A program made the translations under genes and the position numbers. From Cytobacillus pseudoceanisediminis (GTDB lineage Bacteria > Bacillota > Bacilli > Bacillales > Cytobacillaceae), in NCBI RefSeq assembly GCF_023516215.1, contig NZ_CP097349.1, positions 4,802,001 through 4,866,000 of the forward strand: 64,000 nt of DNA, given 5' to 3'. The notes beneath the pieces were generated by a model. That model did no database searches. It saw nothing but the letters and a program-made list of their open reading frames with translations, and was not told the DNA's origin. Within the stretch, counting starts at the first letter, position 1; each line of letters begins with the position of its first letter. Positions 1 through 8,018 of this stretch are shown in pieces.

Positions 1-86
1 CGCAGGAAGTTCCTGTTGGCGTCATGACAGCTGTAATTGGAACTCCTTTCTTTGTGTATATTGCCAGAAGGGGGTTCAATCAGTAA
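1..86 (+). CDS. FecCD-family siderophore ABC permease, C-terminal end only
   Basis: The window opens inside a reading frame whose last 27 codons read QEVPVGVMTAVIGTPFFVYI and then ARRGFNQ before TAA. This is the typical closing segment of FecCD/BtuC-type permeases: the PVG(V/I)xTAxIGxPFFxYL motif at the last membrane helix. The stop overlaps the ATG of the next permease by one base, so the two are translationally coupled and probably form a heterodimeric channel. By family knowledge and neighbourhood it imports a ferric siderophore, as YfiZ does in B. subtilis. Only the tail is visible, so the ligand cannot be judged. Confidence 0.85.
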   Translation, partial: QEVPVGVMTAVIGTPFFVYIARRGFNQ

Positions 87-1141
87 TGAAAAAATATTAT
101 AACTTGCGCCTGTTTGGCGATAGAATTTCTTTTTTAGTAAACCGGAAAGCACTTATCACTTTTTTATTATTGGCAGCAGCTGCTGCCGGAGTATTTGTCA
201 TCAGCACCGGCACGGGTGAAATGAAAATCAGCCCTCTGAAGGTAGTGCAGGTTTTCTTTGGCGGGGGTTCGGATATGGATAGACTGGTCATTCAGTCATT
301 CAGACTTCCAAGAATTATCGTTGCCTTAATGGTAGGAATGGCGCTTGCTGCAGCCGGGGGAATCCTGCAGGGGATAATCAGAAATCCGCTTGCATCTCCT
401 GACATAATCGGGATTACAGGAGGGGCCTCTGCAGCAGTTGTAGCATTTCTTGCTTTTTTTAGTGATAAAAATAATGCATTAACTGTAAGTATTAATTGGA
501 TGCCTCTTGCAGCTTTCGCGGGTGCTGCTATTTTGGCCTTCCTTGTTTATTTTCTCGCCTATAAGGATGGGGTATCACCAGTACGGCTTGTTTTAATCGG
601 GATCGGGCTTGCAGCCCTAATGAAGGCACTCACCACCTTGATGATGGTCTTTGGGCCGATTTACCAGGCAAGCCAGGCAAATATTTGGATAACCGGGACT
701 GTTTACGGTTCAAATTGGGATAATGTCACAATTTTGGTCCCTTGGACCATCGTGTTTCTGATACTTGCCTTTGTTTTAGCACGAAATGTCAATATCCAGG
801 AACTTGGCGATGATATTGCCAAGGGTGTAGGGAGCACAGTCCAAAAATACCGGTTTCTTCTGCTCATGGTCAGCACAGCATTAATTGGCGGAGCTGTTGC
901 ATTTGGCGGCGGGATAGGCTTTGTTGGATTGATGGCTCCTCATATGGCCCGCAGGCTGGTTGGCTCTGCTTTTGGCGCTTTGCTTCCGGCTTCTGCGCTG
1001 ATTGGAGGAATCCTTGTGATGGCAGCCGACCTGATAGGCAGGACTTTGTTCTCACCGCTTGAAATCCCGGCGGGTGTATTTACAGCCAGCATTGGAGCAC
1101 CTTACTTTATTTACCTGCTTTTCAAGACAAGAAACGCATAA
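86..1141 (+). CDS. FecCD-family iron-siderophore ABC transporter permease
   Basis: A 351-residue integral membrane protein with about ten hydrophobic segments, the first near residues 22-42. It carries the FecCD/BtuC signature: MVGMALAAAGGILQGIIRNP with LASPDIIGITGGA in the N-terminal half, GIGFVGLMAPHMAR near residues 276-289 (the cytoplasmic loop that contacts the ATPase), and GVFTASIGAPYFIYLL at the C-terminus. The ATG overlaps the preceding permease stop. The ATPase follows 88 bp downstream and a FhuF-like reductase follows that, so this is one import locus. The pair resembles YfiZ/YfhA of B. subtilis, which work with the ATPase YusV, but exact orthology was not tested. The hydroxamate ligand is inferred from family only. 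Confidence 0.9.
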   Translation: MKKYYNLRLFGDRISFLVNRKALITFLLLAAAAAGVFVISTGTGEMKISPLKVVQVFFGGGSDMDRLVIQSFRLPRIIVALMVGMALAAAGGILQGIIRNPLASPDIIGITGGASAAVVAFLAFFSDKNNALTVSINWMPLAAFAGAAILAFLVYFLAYKDGVSPVRLVLIGIGLAALMKALTTLMMVFGPIYQASQANIWITGTVYGSNWDNVTILVPWTIVFLILAFVLARNVNIQELGDDIAKGVGSTVQKYRFLLLMVSTALIGGAVAFGGGIGFVGLMAPHMARRLVGSAFGALLPASALIGGILVMAADLIGRTLFSPLEIPAGVFTASIGAPYFIYLLFKTRNA

Positions 1142-1186
1142 TCTGGAAAAGCTTGAAACTCGTATCGTACTGGTAAATGGATAGCC

Positions 1187-1207
1187 TATAGATATAGATA
1201 TAGATAT
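1187..1207 (+). repeat. TATAGA hexamer microsatellite
   Basis: Three perfect TATAGA units plus TAT lie between the permease and the ATPase gene, about 20 bases before the ATPase ribosome binding site. Length change here could alter spacing or stability of the intercistronic RNA, but that is only a possibility. Confidence 0.8.
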
Positions 1208-1229
1208 TAAGGAAAAGGAGAGGGCAGAA

Positions 1230-2054
1230 ATGACAGCAGGGCAAGCGATCGCAACAAAAGACTTAACCTTGTCATATGGGGAAACCATTATTATTAATGA
1301 ATTGGACCTGGAAATTCCCAAGGGAGAAATCACAGTATTTATTGGTGGAAATGGCTGCGGAAAATCGACATTGCTAAGGTCCATTGCCCGGCTGCTAAAG
1401 CCGAAATCAGGTGCCGTTTTATTGGAAGGTGAGGCTATAGCCAAACTTTCAACCAAAGATGTTGCCAGAAAGATGGCGATTCTGCCCCAATCCCCTTCTG
1501 CTCCAGAAGGACTCACAGTGCTTCAGCTTGTCAAACAGGGGCGGTACCCTTATCAAACTTGGCTGAAGCAATGGTCAACTGAAGATGAAATAAAGGTCAG
1601 AAATGCATTAAAGGCTACAGGCATGGAGGAATTGAAAGATCGGACAGTGGATTCATTATCGGGCGGACAGCGCCAGCGCGCCTGGATTGCCATGACGTTG
1701 GCTCAGGATACTGATACGATTCTGCTTGATGAGCCTACTACGTATTTAGATATGACCCACCAAATTGAAATACTGGATTTATTATTTGAATTAAATGAAA
1801 TTGAAGAGCGTACCATCGTCATGGTGCTGCATGATCTGAATTTAGCCTGCCGCTATGCCCATAATATTGTTGCCATAAAGGATCAGAAGGTTTTCGCTCA
1901 GGGCAAGCCTGAACATGTCATCAATTGCGGATTAGTCAAAACCGTATTTGGCATGGAATGCGAGGTTACGATAGATCCATTATTCGGCACGCCGCTTTGC
2001 ATTCCTTATGGGAAGGGCAGATGTATTTTAAAAGGGCAAGGATTCCAGGAATGA
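1230..2054 (+). CDS. yusV: Iron-siderophore ABC transporter ATP-binding protein (YusV-like)
   Basis: A 274-residue ABC ATPase of the FecE/FepC type. Visible motifs are Walker A GGNGCGKS at residues 39-46, the signature LSGGQRQRAWIAMTLAQ near 143-159, and Walker B ILLDEPTTYLD near 164-174, followed by the switch histidine in VMVLHDLNLA. The start has a strong AAAGGAGAG site. It energises import through the two FecCD permeases upstream. Neighbouring yusU supports assignment to yusV, the shared ATPase for several siderophore systems in B. subtilis. The stop overlaps the next start (ATGA), so the reductase-like gene is translationally coupled. Confidence 0.9.
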   Translation: MTAGQAIATKDLTLSYGETIIINELDLEIPKGEITVFIGGNGCGKSTLLRSIARLLKPKSGAVLLEGEAIAKLSTKDVARKMAILPQSPSAPEGLTVLQLVKQGRYPYQTWLKQWSTEDEIKVRNALKATGMEELKDRTVDSLSGGQRQRAWIAMTLAQDTDTILLDEPTTYLDMTHQIEILDLLFELNEIEERTIVMVLHDLNLACRYAHNIVAIKDQKVFAQGKPEHVINCGLVKTVFGMECEVTIDPLFGTPLCIPYGKGRCILKGQGFQE

Positions 2055-2800
2055 TTAAATTAACTGGAGAACAGGCAGAAGCTCTCGGGCAGTTCAGACT
2101 TGTCCTGGATTCAGGAGAAGGTTCTCCTTTAACAATTGAAGTGAAAAAGCTGCTGGATTCGAGTCAGACAGGTCCATACCTGGATAAAGTGAAAAATCAT
2201 ATAGGAGCAACTGACAAGAAAACGGCTGCTTCTATTTTAATTAAAAGATATGCCTTTCTGCCTGTAATTTACTTGTATAGCATGACATCCTGGAACATCA
2301 AATTAGATATAAGGCCTGAAAATATAACATTTGTCAGTCAGGAAAAAGATGGACTATGGCTTCCATGCTTTAGTTTTATTCACCTTCAAGGCCAAGAAAT
2401 TGAGGAGGAAAGGGAAAAATGGAGAGAAGATGCTTTGCGGACTCTTTTTAATGGCCATATTTTTCCGGTGCTGAATAGAATAGCAATCGAAGCAAATGTT
2501 TCTAAACTAATTCTTTGGGAGAATATAGCGATTTATCTCTTCTGGCTTTACGAGAAGATTTTGCCTTTGGAAACACATTCTGAAAGGGCTGCTGAAGATT
2601 TTGAGTTTATCCTGGAAAAGGCTTCAGGCAATTTGTTCGGCTGCGAAAAAACGAATCCCTTAAAGAAATTTGACAGTACTAAAATACTGATTGAAAGTAC
2701 CGGCCAAACGGTGAGGCCAAGAAAAACATGCTGCTATTCCTATTTGACCAGCAGCGGAAAACGATGCGGGACATGTCCTCAGGCCTGCAGGATAAAATGA
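2051..2800 (+). CDS. FhuF-like 2Fe-2S ferric siderophore reductase
   Basis: A 249-residue protein translated from an ATG overlapping the ATPase stop; an upstream in-frame start lies inside the ATPase gene and is unlikely. The C-terminus holds CC at residues 227-228, then C239 and C242 spaced as C-C-x10-C-x2-C, the FhuF-type 2Fe-2S ligand set, with an extra C246. FhuF reduces ferric hydroxamates after import so that iron is released in the cytosol. The rest of the chain is only loosely like the FhuF/IucA-C-terminal family, so the name rests on the cysteine motif plus the siderophore ABC context. Substrate specificity is unknown. Confidence 0.75.
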   Translation: MIKLTGEQAEALGQFRLVLDSGEGSPLTIEVKKLLDSSQTGPYLDKVKNHIGATDKKTAASILIKRYAFLPVIYLYSMTSWNIKLDIRPENITFVSQEKDGLWLPCFSFIHLQGQEIEEEREKWREDALRTLFNGHIFPVLNRIAIEANVSKLILWENIAIYLFWLYEKILPLETHSERAAEDFEFILEKASGNLFGCEKTNPLKKFDSTKILIESTGQTVRPRKTCCYSYLTSSGKRCGTCPQACRIK

Positions 2801-2855
2801 AACTTCGGCTTTATCCCAATGATTGATAGCTGAACTAATCAAAGGAGGAATCGCA

Positions 2856-3101
2856 ATGAATGAGGAGTTGAAGGAACAGCTGGATGGCCTGCTTGAAAAA
2901 TATACCGAACTCCTAATTGGAGAGACCTCCCCGGAGTTAAAGGAAAAGGTTGAAGCTTGGGTGCTGTACTCTTTTATTGCGAAATCCATGCCGCCTCTAG
3001 CCAAGCACTGGAATGATACATACCCTTCTGCAAAAGAGGAAATGAAGGCTCTGGTCGCTGAAATTAAAACAATGAATGAAGAGATGAGAAGCAAAAAATA
3101 A
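2856..3101 (+). CDS. yusU: YusU-like small conserved protein (DUF2573)
   Basis: An 81-residue acidic, mostly helical soluble protein with no cysteine or membrane segment. The ATG is preceded by AAAGGAGGA with ideal spacing, which decides the start over an upstream in-frame codon. It resembles the DUF2573/YusU family, and yusU sits beside yusV in B. subtilis, supporting the assignment. Function is unknown; position as last gene of the iron-uptake cluster before a terminator suggests co-transcription only. Confidence 0.75.
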   Translation: MNEELKEQLDGLLEKYTELLIGETSPELKEKVEAWVLYSFIAKSMPPLAKHWNDTYPSAKEEMKALVAEIKTMNEEMRSKK

Positions 3102-3116
3102 AAATTTGTAGAATCT

Positions 3117-3151
3117 AAAAAACCGCTGGAGATAAAAACAGCGGTTTTTTG
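3117..3151 (+). terminator. Rho-independent terminator after yusU
   Basis: AACCGCT and AGCGGTT form a stem separated by a 12-base loop, followed by a run of six T. Confidence 0.85.
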
Positions 3152-3165
3152 TTTGGCACTCCTTC

Positions 3166-3513
3166 TTATTGCATCTGACCATTGCCATATGGCAATTGAT
3201 TTGTATAGCCCTGGAACTGCTGATAAGATTGCTGAAGCTTCTGCTGGTCAGCCGCTTCAACCTTATACCAGCCTTTTTTGAACATTAGGTTATAAAATTC
3301 TCTCTGCTGGTTTTGTGTTTCGTTAAAAGCCGCAAGAATATCCTGATACAGGCTCTGATGGCTTGCCTCATTTAGGGCGACAGAATATGCATCTGTCATA
3401 TATTTTTCTGTAGATAAAATATCATTTGTAAAATCCCGATCATTCATTTGCGGAGTTTTATTTACCTGTGTCTCGGGATTTTGAATCGTATTTGGATTCT
3501 GGTTCTGGTTCAT
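3166..3513 (-). CDS. Spore coat protein, CotF-like domain
   Basis: A 115-residue glutamine/asparagine-rich protein. After a low-complexity N-terminus it has a CotF-type ferritin-like helical region: DRDFTNDILSTEKYMTDAY, then NEASHQSLYQDILAAFNETQ and QQREFYNLMFKKGWY. The ATG with AAAGGAGTC upstream is preferred over a TTG two codons earlier. It is paired with a second coat-like gene on the same strand, as with yusN in B. subtilis. Coat localisation is inferred from the family. Confidence 0.8.
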   Translation of the reverse strand: MNQNQNPNTIQNPETQVNKTPQMNDRDFTNDILSTEKYMTDAYSVALNEASHQSLYQDILAAFNETQNQQREFYNLMFKKGWYKVEAADQQKLQQSYQQFQGYTNQLPYGNGQMQ

Positions 3514-3528
3514 TTTCAAGACTCCTTT

Positions 3529-3801
3529 CTATTGCATTCCCATAAAGTTCTGCTGATTTTGCTGGTTTAAATGAGCAAGCAGCTGTTCGTAGTGACGCTG
3601 ATGCATTTGGCCGCATTGCTCGAAGTGTGTTTTTAGCTCCTGGTCCTGGCATTGCTGCGCGTAAAAATGCGCTTTTTTACAGGCGAGAAGGTTCCAGGTA
3701 AGCATATCTGTTAAGTAAAGAGCATCCTTAGTGGAAATAACCGCAGGAGGCTGCTGCATAATGCCCTGCTGGTTCTGCATATTCATATTTTGCTGTTGCA
3801 T
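3529..3801 (-). CDS. yusN: Spore coat protein, CotF-like (YusN-type)
   Basis: A 90-residue protein with a Q/N/M-rich N-terminal tail followed by a helical segment (STKDALYLTDMLTWNLLACK, then the H/C-rich AHFYAQQCQDQELKTHFEQC) typical of small CotF-domain coat proteins. The GGAGGG site before ATG supports this start rather than a TTG five codons upstream. It lies just ahead of the second coat gene and is probably co-transcribed with it during sporulation. The yusN symbol rests on synteny next to the fad operon and is tentative. Confidence 0.75.
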   Translation of the reverse strand: MQQQNMNMQNQQGIMQQPPAVISTKDALYLTDMLTWNLLACKKAHFYAQQCQDQELKTHFEQCGQMHQRHYEQLLAHLNQQNQQNFMGMQ

Positions 3802-3897
3802 TAATTGTCCCTCCAATTCTTTTAGCCTATAATAGCTTCAATTCTTTTCGAGGATATCTTTCCTCTGAAAAACGTTTGCTATTCTGCAGAAGATGAA

Positions 3898-4089
3898 TTA
3901 CCTATATACATAATGGAAACTATAAAAGGCTGACGGCAGCCAGCCTTTAAACAGCGTGTTACCGCTTATATTGATTATTTTGGCTATTCCTTTTTTAGGC
4001 CCTTGCCTTTCAACGGTAGGACCTGCATCTCCCTGGACACTTGCAGCGCTGACTCCTGCTTTGGAAGGATCTTTTTTCATTTTTCCCAT
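3898..4089 (-). CDS. yuzL: YuzL-family small protein, C-terminus frameshifted
   Basis: The N-terminal 33 residues (MGKMKKDPSKAGVSAASVQG onward to QGPKK) match the short YuzL family, usually about 45 residues and found beside fadN. The start has a GGAGGTG site. As written the frame reads on to 63 residues, but adding one A to the A6 run (T6 on the plus strand at 3991-3996) changes the end to KKRNSQNNQYKR and a stop at 3959, giving 43 residues as expected. A terminator hairpin lies inside the extended version, so the extension is probably false. Function is unknown. Confidence 0.75.
   Translation of the reverse strand: MGKMKKDPSKAGVSAASVQGDAGPTVERQGPKKGIAKIINISGNTLFKGWLPSAFYSFHYVYR
3921..3950 (-). 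terminator. Terminator hairpin for yuzL
   Basis: On the minus strand AAAGGCTG pairs with CAGCCTTT around an 8-base loop, followed by a T-rich stretch. It sits just past the frame-corrected yuzL stop. Confidence 0.6.
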
Positions 4090-4228
4090 TTCTTTCACCT
4101 CCGTAACGAACAAAAAATGTTTCCTTTTTAGAGTGTCCAAAACACCTATTTACATTTCGCATAAAATATATAAATTACTTTGAGCCATGAAAAATTTCAA
4201 AACATTTTTAAATTTCCGCTTAAAATCA

Positions 4229-4257
4229 TTGCGTAAATTTTGCAAATATTTTATAGT
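4229..4257 (+). promoter_or_regulatory. Candidate sigma-A promoter of fadNAE
   Basis: TTGCGT and TATAGT are separated by 17 bases in an AT-rich stretch; the expected start point lies about 45 bases before the FadR-type palindrome. Confidence 0.45.
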
Positions 4258-4310
4258 TATAACTAACAGAACTCATTCAGAAGAGATGCATATTTTTTTT
4301 GAGAATAAAA

Positions 4311-4328
4311 TGAATGAGTATTCATTCA
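4311..4328 (+). promoter_or_regulatory. FadR operator
   Basis: TGAATGAGTATTCATTCA is a near-perfect palindrome matching the Bacillus FadR (YsiA) box TGAATGAnTAnTCATTCA. It lies 24 bases before the fadN start codon. In B. subtilis FadR represses beta-oxidation genes and is released by long-chain acyl-CoA; the same control is inferred here. Confidence 0.88.
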
Positions 4329-4352
4329 AAAAAGTTAAAGGGGGAAATAAAG

Positions 4353-6737
4353 TTGATCCAACAAATAAAGAAGGCGGCAGTTTTAGGCTCAGGGGTCATG
4401 GGTTCAGGGATCGCAGCCCATCTGGCCAATATCGGGATCCCGACATTATTATTGGATATCGCGCCTCGCGAATTAACGGATGCTGAAAAGGCAAAGGGGC
4501 TTACTCTTGAAGATAAAGCAGTCCGCAATCGAATCAGTGAAGGAAACCGCCAAAAATTATTAAAACAAAAACCGGCTCCATTAACTTCCAAAAATAATAT
4601 TGCGTTAGTTGAGGCAGGAAACTTTGAAGATGACATGGAGCGTCTAAAGGATGTCGATTGGATTATTGAAGTTGTTGTGGAGAACCTCGCCATTAAGAAG
4701 CAGGTTTTTGAAAAGGTGGACCAATCCCGCAAGCCAGGAAGCATCGTCAGCTCCAATACGTCTGGAATATCTGTAGAAGCAATGTCAGAAGGGCGCTCGG
4801 AAGATTTCCAAAAACACTTTCTTGGAACACATTTCTTTAATCCTCCTCGTTACTTAAAACTTCTCGAGGTCATACCTACTAAAAACACTTCTTCCGAAGT
4901 GCTGTCATTTATGAAGCAATTTGGAGAAGATGTACTGGGAAAAGGAGTAGTTGAAGCTAAAGATACACCAAACTTTATCGCCAACCGAATCGGCACTTAT
5001 GGCCTGCTGATTACAGTGCAGGAGATGCTAAAGGGCGGGTACAGTATCGGTGAAGTAGATTCCATAACTGGTCCGCTGATTGGCCGCCCGAAAAGTGCTA
5101 CATTCAGAACACTTGATGTAGTAGGGCTTGATACATTTATACACGTGGCAAACAATGTTTATGACCAGGTAGACGGGAAAGAAAAGGAAGTATTTGAAGT
5201 TCCGGGCTTTATGAAAGTTATGCAGGAAAAAGGCTGGCTTGGAAGCAAGTCAGGGCAAGGATTTTTCTTGAAAAAGGGCAAAGAGATTCTTGAACTGAAT
5301 CCTGAATCTCTGGAATACGGTCCGCGCAAAAAGCTTAAGACAGCTTCGACTGAATTGAGCAAGCAGGAAAAAGGCACTCCTGGAAAATTGAAAGCGCTTG
5401 TATACTCAGATGACCGCGCAGGCCAATTATTGTGGAACATCCTGAGTCCGGCTCTTCTTTACTCGGCGCAATTACTCGGCGAAATAGCTGATGATGTAAC
5501 AGCAATAGACAAAGCGATGAAATGGGGCTTTGGCTGGGAATTGGGGCCATTTGAAACCTGGGATGCCATTGGAGTAGGGAAATCTGTCCAGAAGATGGAA
5601 GATGCAGGTGAGGAAGTGCCGGCATGGGTAAAGGATATGCTGGAAAAAGGCTTTGATTCTTTCTATAAAGAAGAAGAAGGCAAGCAATATTTCTATCACA
5701 ATGGCGAGTACAGATTAATCGAGGAAAACCCTAAAGCAATCAACTTGAAACAGATTAAAAAGCAAAAAGGTGTAATTAAAAAAAATACCGGTGCAAGCCT
5801 GATTGATTTAGGCGATGGTGTTGCATTGCTTGAATTCCATTCGCAAAGCAATGCCATTGGACTGGATATTATCCAAATGATCAATTTTGCAGTGGATGAA
5901 GTGGAGAAGAACTACAAAGGACTTGTTATCGGGAATCAGGGCAAGAATTTCTGTGTAGGCGCCAACCTCGGAATGATCCTCATGGAAGCGCAGGATGACA
6001 ATATTTATGAATTGGATATGGTAGTCCGTCAGTTCCAGAATGCCATGATGAAAATTAAGTACAGTGCGAAACCGGTAGTTGCTGCTCCATTTGGCATGAC
6101 ACTTGGCGGCGGGGCTGAGGTTTGTCTGCCGGCAGCACATATTCAGGCATCAAGCGAAACATATATGGGACTTGTTGAAGTGGGGGTAGGCCTGATTCCA
6201 GGAGGAAGCGGTAACAAAGAGCTCTACATTAAGCATCTTAAAAATATGCCAAATGGTGTGGAATTTGACCTTCAAAAGGTTGCCAATAAAGTATTTGAAT
6301 CGATTGCAATGGCAAAGGTTTCAACATCAGGCGAGGAAGCTAGGGATAATAACTTTCTGAACCTGGCAGATGGCATCAGTGTGAATGGTGACCATCTCCT
6401 TTATGATGCAAAGCAGGCAGTTCTTGCTCTGCACAAAAAAGGCTATAAGCCTCCTGTAAGGAAGAAGGTGCCGGTTGTCGGCGAAACAGGATATGCAACA
6501 CTCCTGCTTGGAGCGCAGGCAATGCTCTACTCAGGGTATATCTCAGAGCATGATCTAAAAATCGCGAAGAAGCTTGCTTATGTAATCGCAGGCGGAAAAG
6601 TGCCATACGGTACAGAAGTGGATGAGCAATATTTGCTTGACTTGGAGAGAGAAGCATTCCTAAGCCTTGTAGCTGAACCGAAATCACAGCAGCGGATGCA
6701 GCACATGCTCTTAAAAGGGAAACCGTTGCGTAATTAA
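4353..6737 (+). CDS. fadN: 3-hydroxyacyl-CoA dehydrogenase / enoyl-CoA hydratase FadN
   Basis: A 794-residue bifunctional beta-oxidation enzyme. The N-terminus holds the NAD-binding fold (AAVLGSGVMGSGIAAHLANI), followed by VSSNTSGISV and HFFNPPRYLKLLEVIPT of 3-hydroxyacyl-CoA dehydrogenases. The last third, from about residue 490, is a crotonase-like domain with NQGKNFCVGANLGMILMEA and FGMTLGGGAEVCL. A TTG start with AAAGGGGGA is chosen because it begins the conserved region as in B. subtilis FadN; an ATG 13 codons upstream overlaps the FadR site. It catalyses the hydration and oxidation steps and is first in fadNAE. Confidence 0.93.
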   Translation: MIQQIKKAAVLGSGVMGSGIAAHLANIGIPTLLLDIAPRELTDAEKAKGLTLEDKAVRNRISEGNRQKLLKQKPAPLTSKNNIALVEAGNFEDDMERLKDVDWIIEVVVENLAIKKQVFEKVDQSRKPGSIVSSNTSGISVEAMSEGRSEDFQKHFLGTHFFNPPRYLKLLEVIPTKNTSSEVLSFMKQFGEDVLGKGVVEAKDTPNFIANRIGTYGLLITVQEMLKGGYSIGEVDSITGPLIGRPKSATFRTLDVVGLDTFIHVANNVYDQVDGKEKEVFEVPGFMKVMQEKGWLGSKSGQGFFLKKGKEILELNPESLEYGPRKKLKTASTELSKQEKGTPGKLKALVYSDDRAGQLLWNILSPALLYSAQLLGEIADDVTAIDKAMKWGFGWELGPFETWDAIGVGKSVQKMEDAGEEVPAWVKDMLEKGFDSFYKEEEGKQYFYHNGEYRLIEENPKAINLKQIKKQKGVIKKNTGASLIDLGDGVALLEFHSQSNAIGLDIIQMINFAVDEVEKNYKGLVIGNQGKNFCVGANLGMILMEAQDDNIYELDMVVRQFQNAMMKIKYSAKPVVAAPFGMTLGGGAEVCLPAAHIQASSETYMGLVEVGVGLIPGGSGNKELYIKHLKNMPNGVEFDLQKVANKVFESIAMAKVSTSGEEARDNNFLNLADGISVNGDHLLYDAKQAVLALHKKGYKPPVRKKVPVVGETGYATLLLGAQAMLYSGYISEHDLKIAKKLAYVIAGGKVPYGTEVDEQYLLDLEREAFLSLVAEPKSQQRMQHMLLKGKPLRN

Positions 6738-6777
6738 AGTAATAGTTTGAGACATTAAGAGAAAGAGAGGGAAAATA

Positions 6778-7953
6778 ATGAGAGAAGCGGTAATAGTTGC
6801 AGGTGCCAGGACACCGGTCGGAAAAGCCAAAAAAGGTACGCTTGCAAACGTCAGGCCGGATGACTTAGGTGCACTTGTAGTAAAGGAAACCCTTAAGCGC
6901 GCAGGAAATTATGAAGGAAACATCGATGATTTAATTATCGGCTGTTCTATGCCTGAAGCCGAACAGGGGCTGAACATGGCAAGGAATATCGGAGCTCTTG
7001 CCGGACTTTCACATGAAGTGCCGGGAATAACCATTAATCGCTATTGTTCTTCAGGCCTGCAGGCAATTGCTTATGCAGCTGAAAAAATCATGATTGGCCA
7101 TGCTGATACAATCATTGCAGGCGGAGCGGAATCTATGAGCCTTGTGCCGATGATGGGGCATGTAGTCCGCCCGAATGCCAAACTTGCCGAAACAGCCCCC
7201 CAATACTATATGGGTATGGGACATACAGCTGAAGAAGTTGCAAAGAAGTATGGCATTACACGAGAAGACCAGGATGCATTTGCGGTCAGAAGTCATCAGA
7301 GAGCTGCACAGGCAATCCAGGATGGCAAATTTGAAGAAGAAATTGTGCCAGTAGACGTAACGTTTAGATCCGTTGGAAAAGACAATAAGCTTAAAGAAAA
7401 AACAATCCAGTTCCGCCAGGATGAAGGCGTCCGTTCAGATTCCACAGTTGAAACACTCGGAAAACTGCGTCCGGCATTCTCGGTAACCGGCAGTGTCACA
7501 GCTGGGAATTCATCGCAGACAAGCGATGGAGCTGCAGCAGTAATGGTAATGGACAGGGAAAAGGCGGAGTCTTCTGGGTTGAAGCCAATGGCTAAATTCA
7601 GAAGCTTTGCAGTAGGCGGTGTTCCTCCTGAAATCATGGGTGTCGGTCCAGTTGTGGCCATCCCTAAAGCATTAAAGCTTGCAGGGCTGGAGCTTTCTGA
7701 TATCGGTTTATTTGAATTGAATGAAGCTTTTGCGTCCCAATCCATTCAAATTATCCGTGAGCTGGACTTAGATGAAGAGAAAGTAAATGTAAATGGAGGG
7801 GCCATTGCACTTGGACACCCGCTGGGCTGTTCCGGTGCCAAGCTCACTCTATCTCTAATTCATGAAATGAAGCGCCGCAATCAGCAATTTGGAGTTGTAA
7901 CAATGTGCATCGGTGGCGGAATGGGCGCAGCCGGAGTATTTGAACTTTTATAA
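6778..7953 (+). CDS. fadA: Acetyl-CoA acyltransferase (3-ketoacyl-CoA thiolase) FadA
   Basis: A 391-residue thiolase. The nucleophilic cysteine is C90 in [10 protein letters not shown], the catalytic histidine is about H347 in [15 protein letters not shown], and the second cysteine is about C377 in [14 protein letters not shown]. It cleaves 3-ketoacyl-CoA with CoA, the last step of each beta-oxidation round. A GAAAGAGAGG-type site precedes the ATG. It lies 40 bp after fadN and 65 bp before fadE in one operon and shares the FadR control upstream. Confidence 0.95.
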   Translation: MREAVIVAGARTPVGKAKKGTLANVRPDDLGALVVKETLKRAGNYEGNIDDLIIGCSMPEAEQGLNMARNIGALAGLSHEVPGITINRYCSSGLQAIAYAAEKIMIGHADTIIAGGAESMSLVPMMGHVVRPNAKLAETAPQYYMGMGHTAEEVAKKYGITREDQDAFAVRSHQRAAQAIQDGKFEEEIVPVDVTFRSVGKDNKLKEKTIQFRQDEGVRSDSTVETLGKLRPAFSVTGSVTAGNSSQTSDGAAAVMVMDREKAESSGLKPMAKFRSFAVGGVPPEIMGVGPVVAIPKALKLAGLELSDIGLFELNEAFASQSIQIIRELDLDEEKVNVNGGAIALGHPLGCSGAKLTLSLIHEMKRRNQQFGVVTMCIGGGMGAAGVFELL

Positions 7954-8018
7954 ATTGAGCAGGAATTTGGAGAGAAGCCAAAGGCTTCTCCGCAAAACAG
8001 AATGGAGGAAATAAGAAA

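Noticed and set aside
1925..2050. Upstream extension of the FhuF-like protein
   Set aside because: It would overlap the ATPase gene in another frame; the ATGA overlap start is far more natural.
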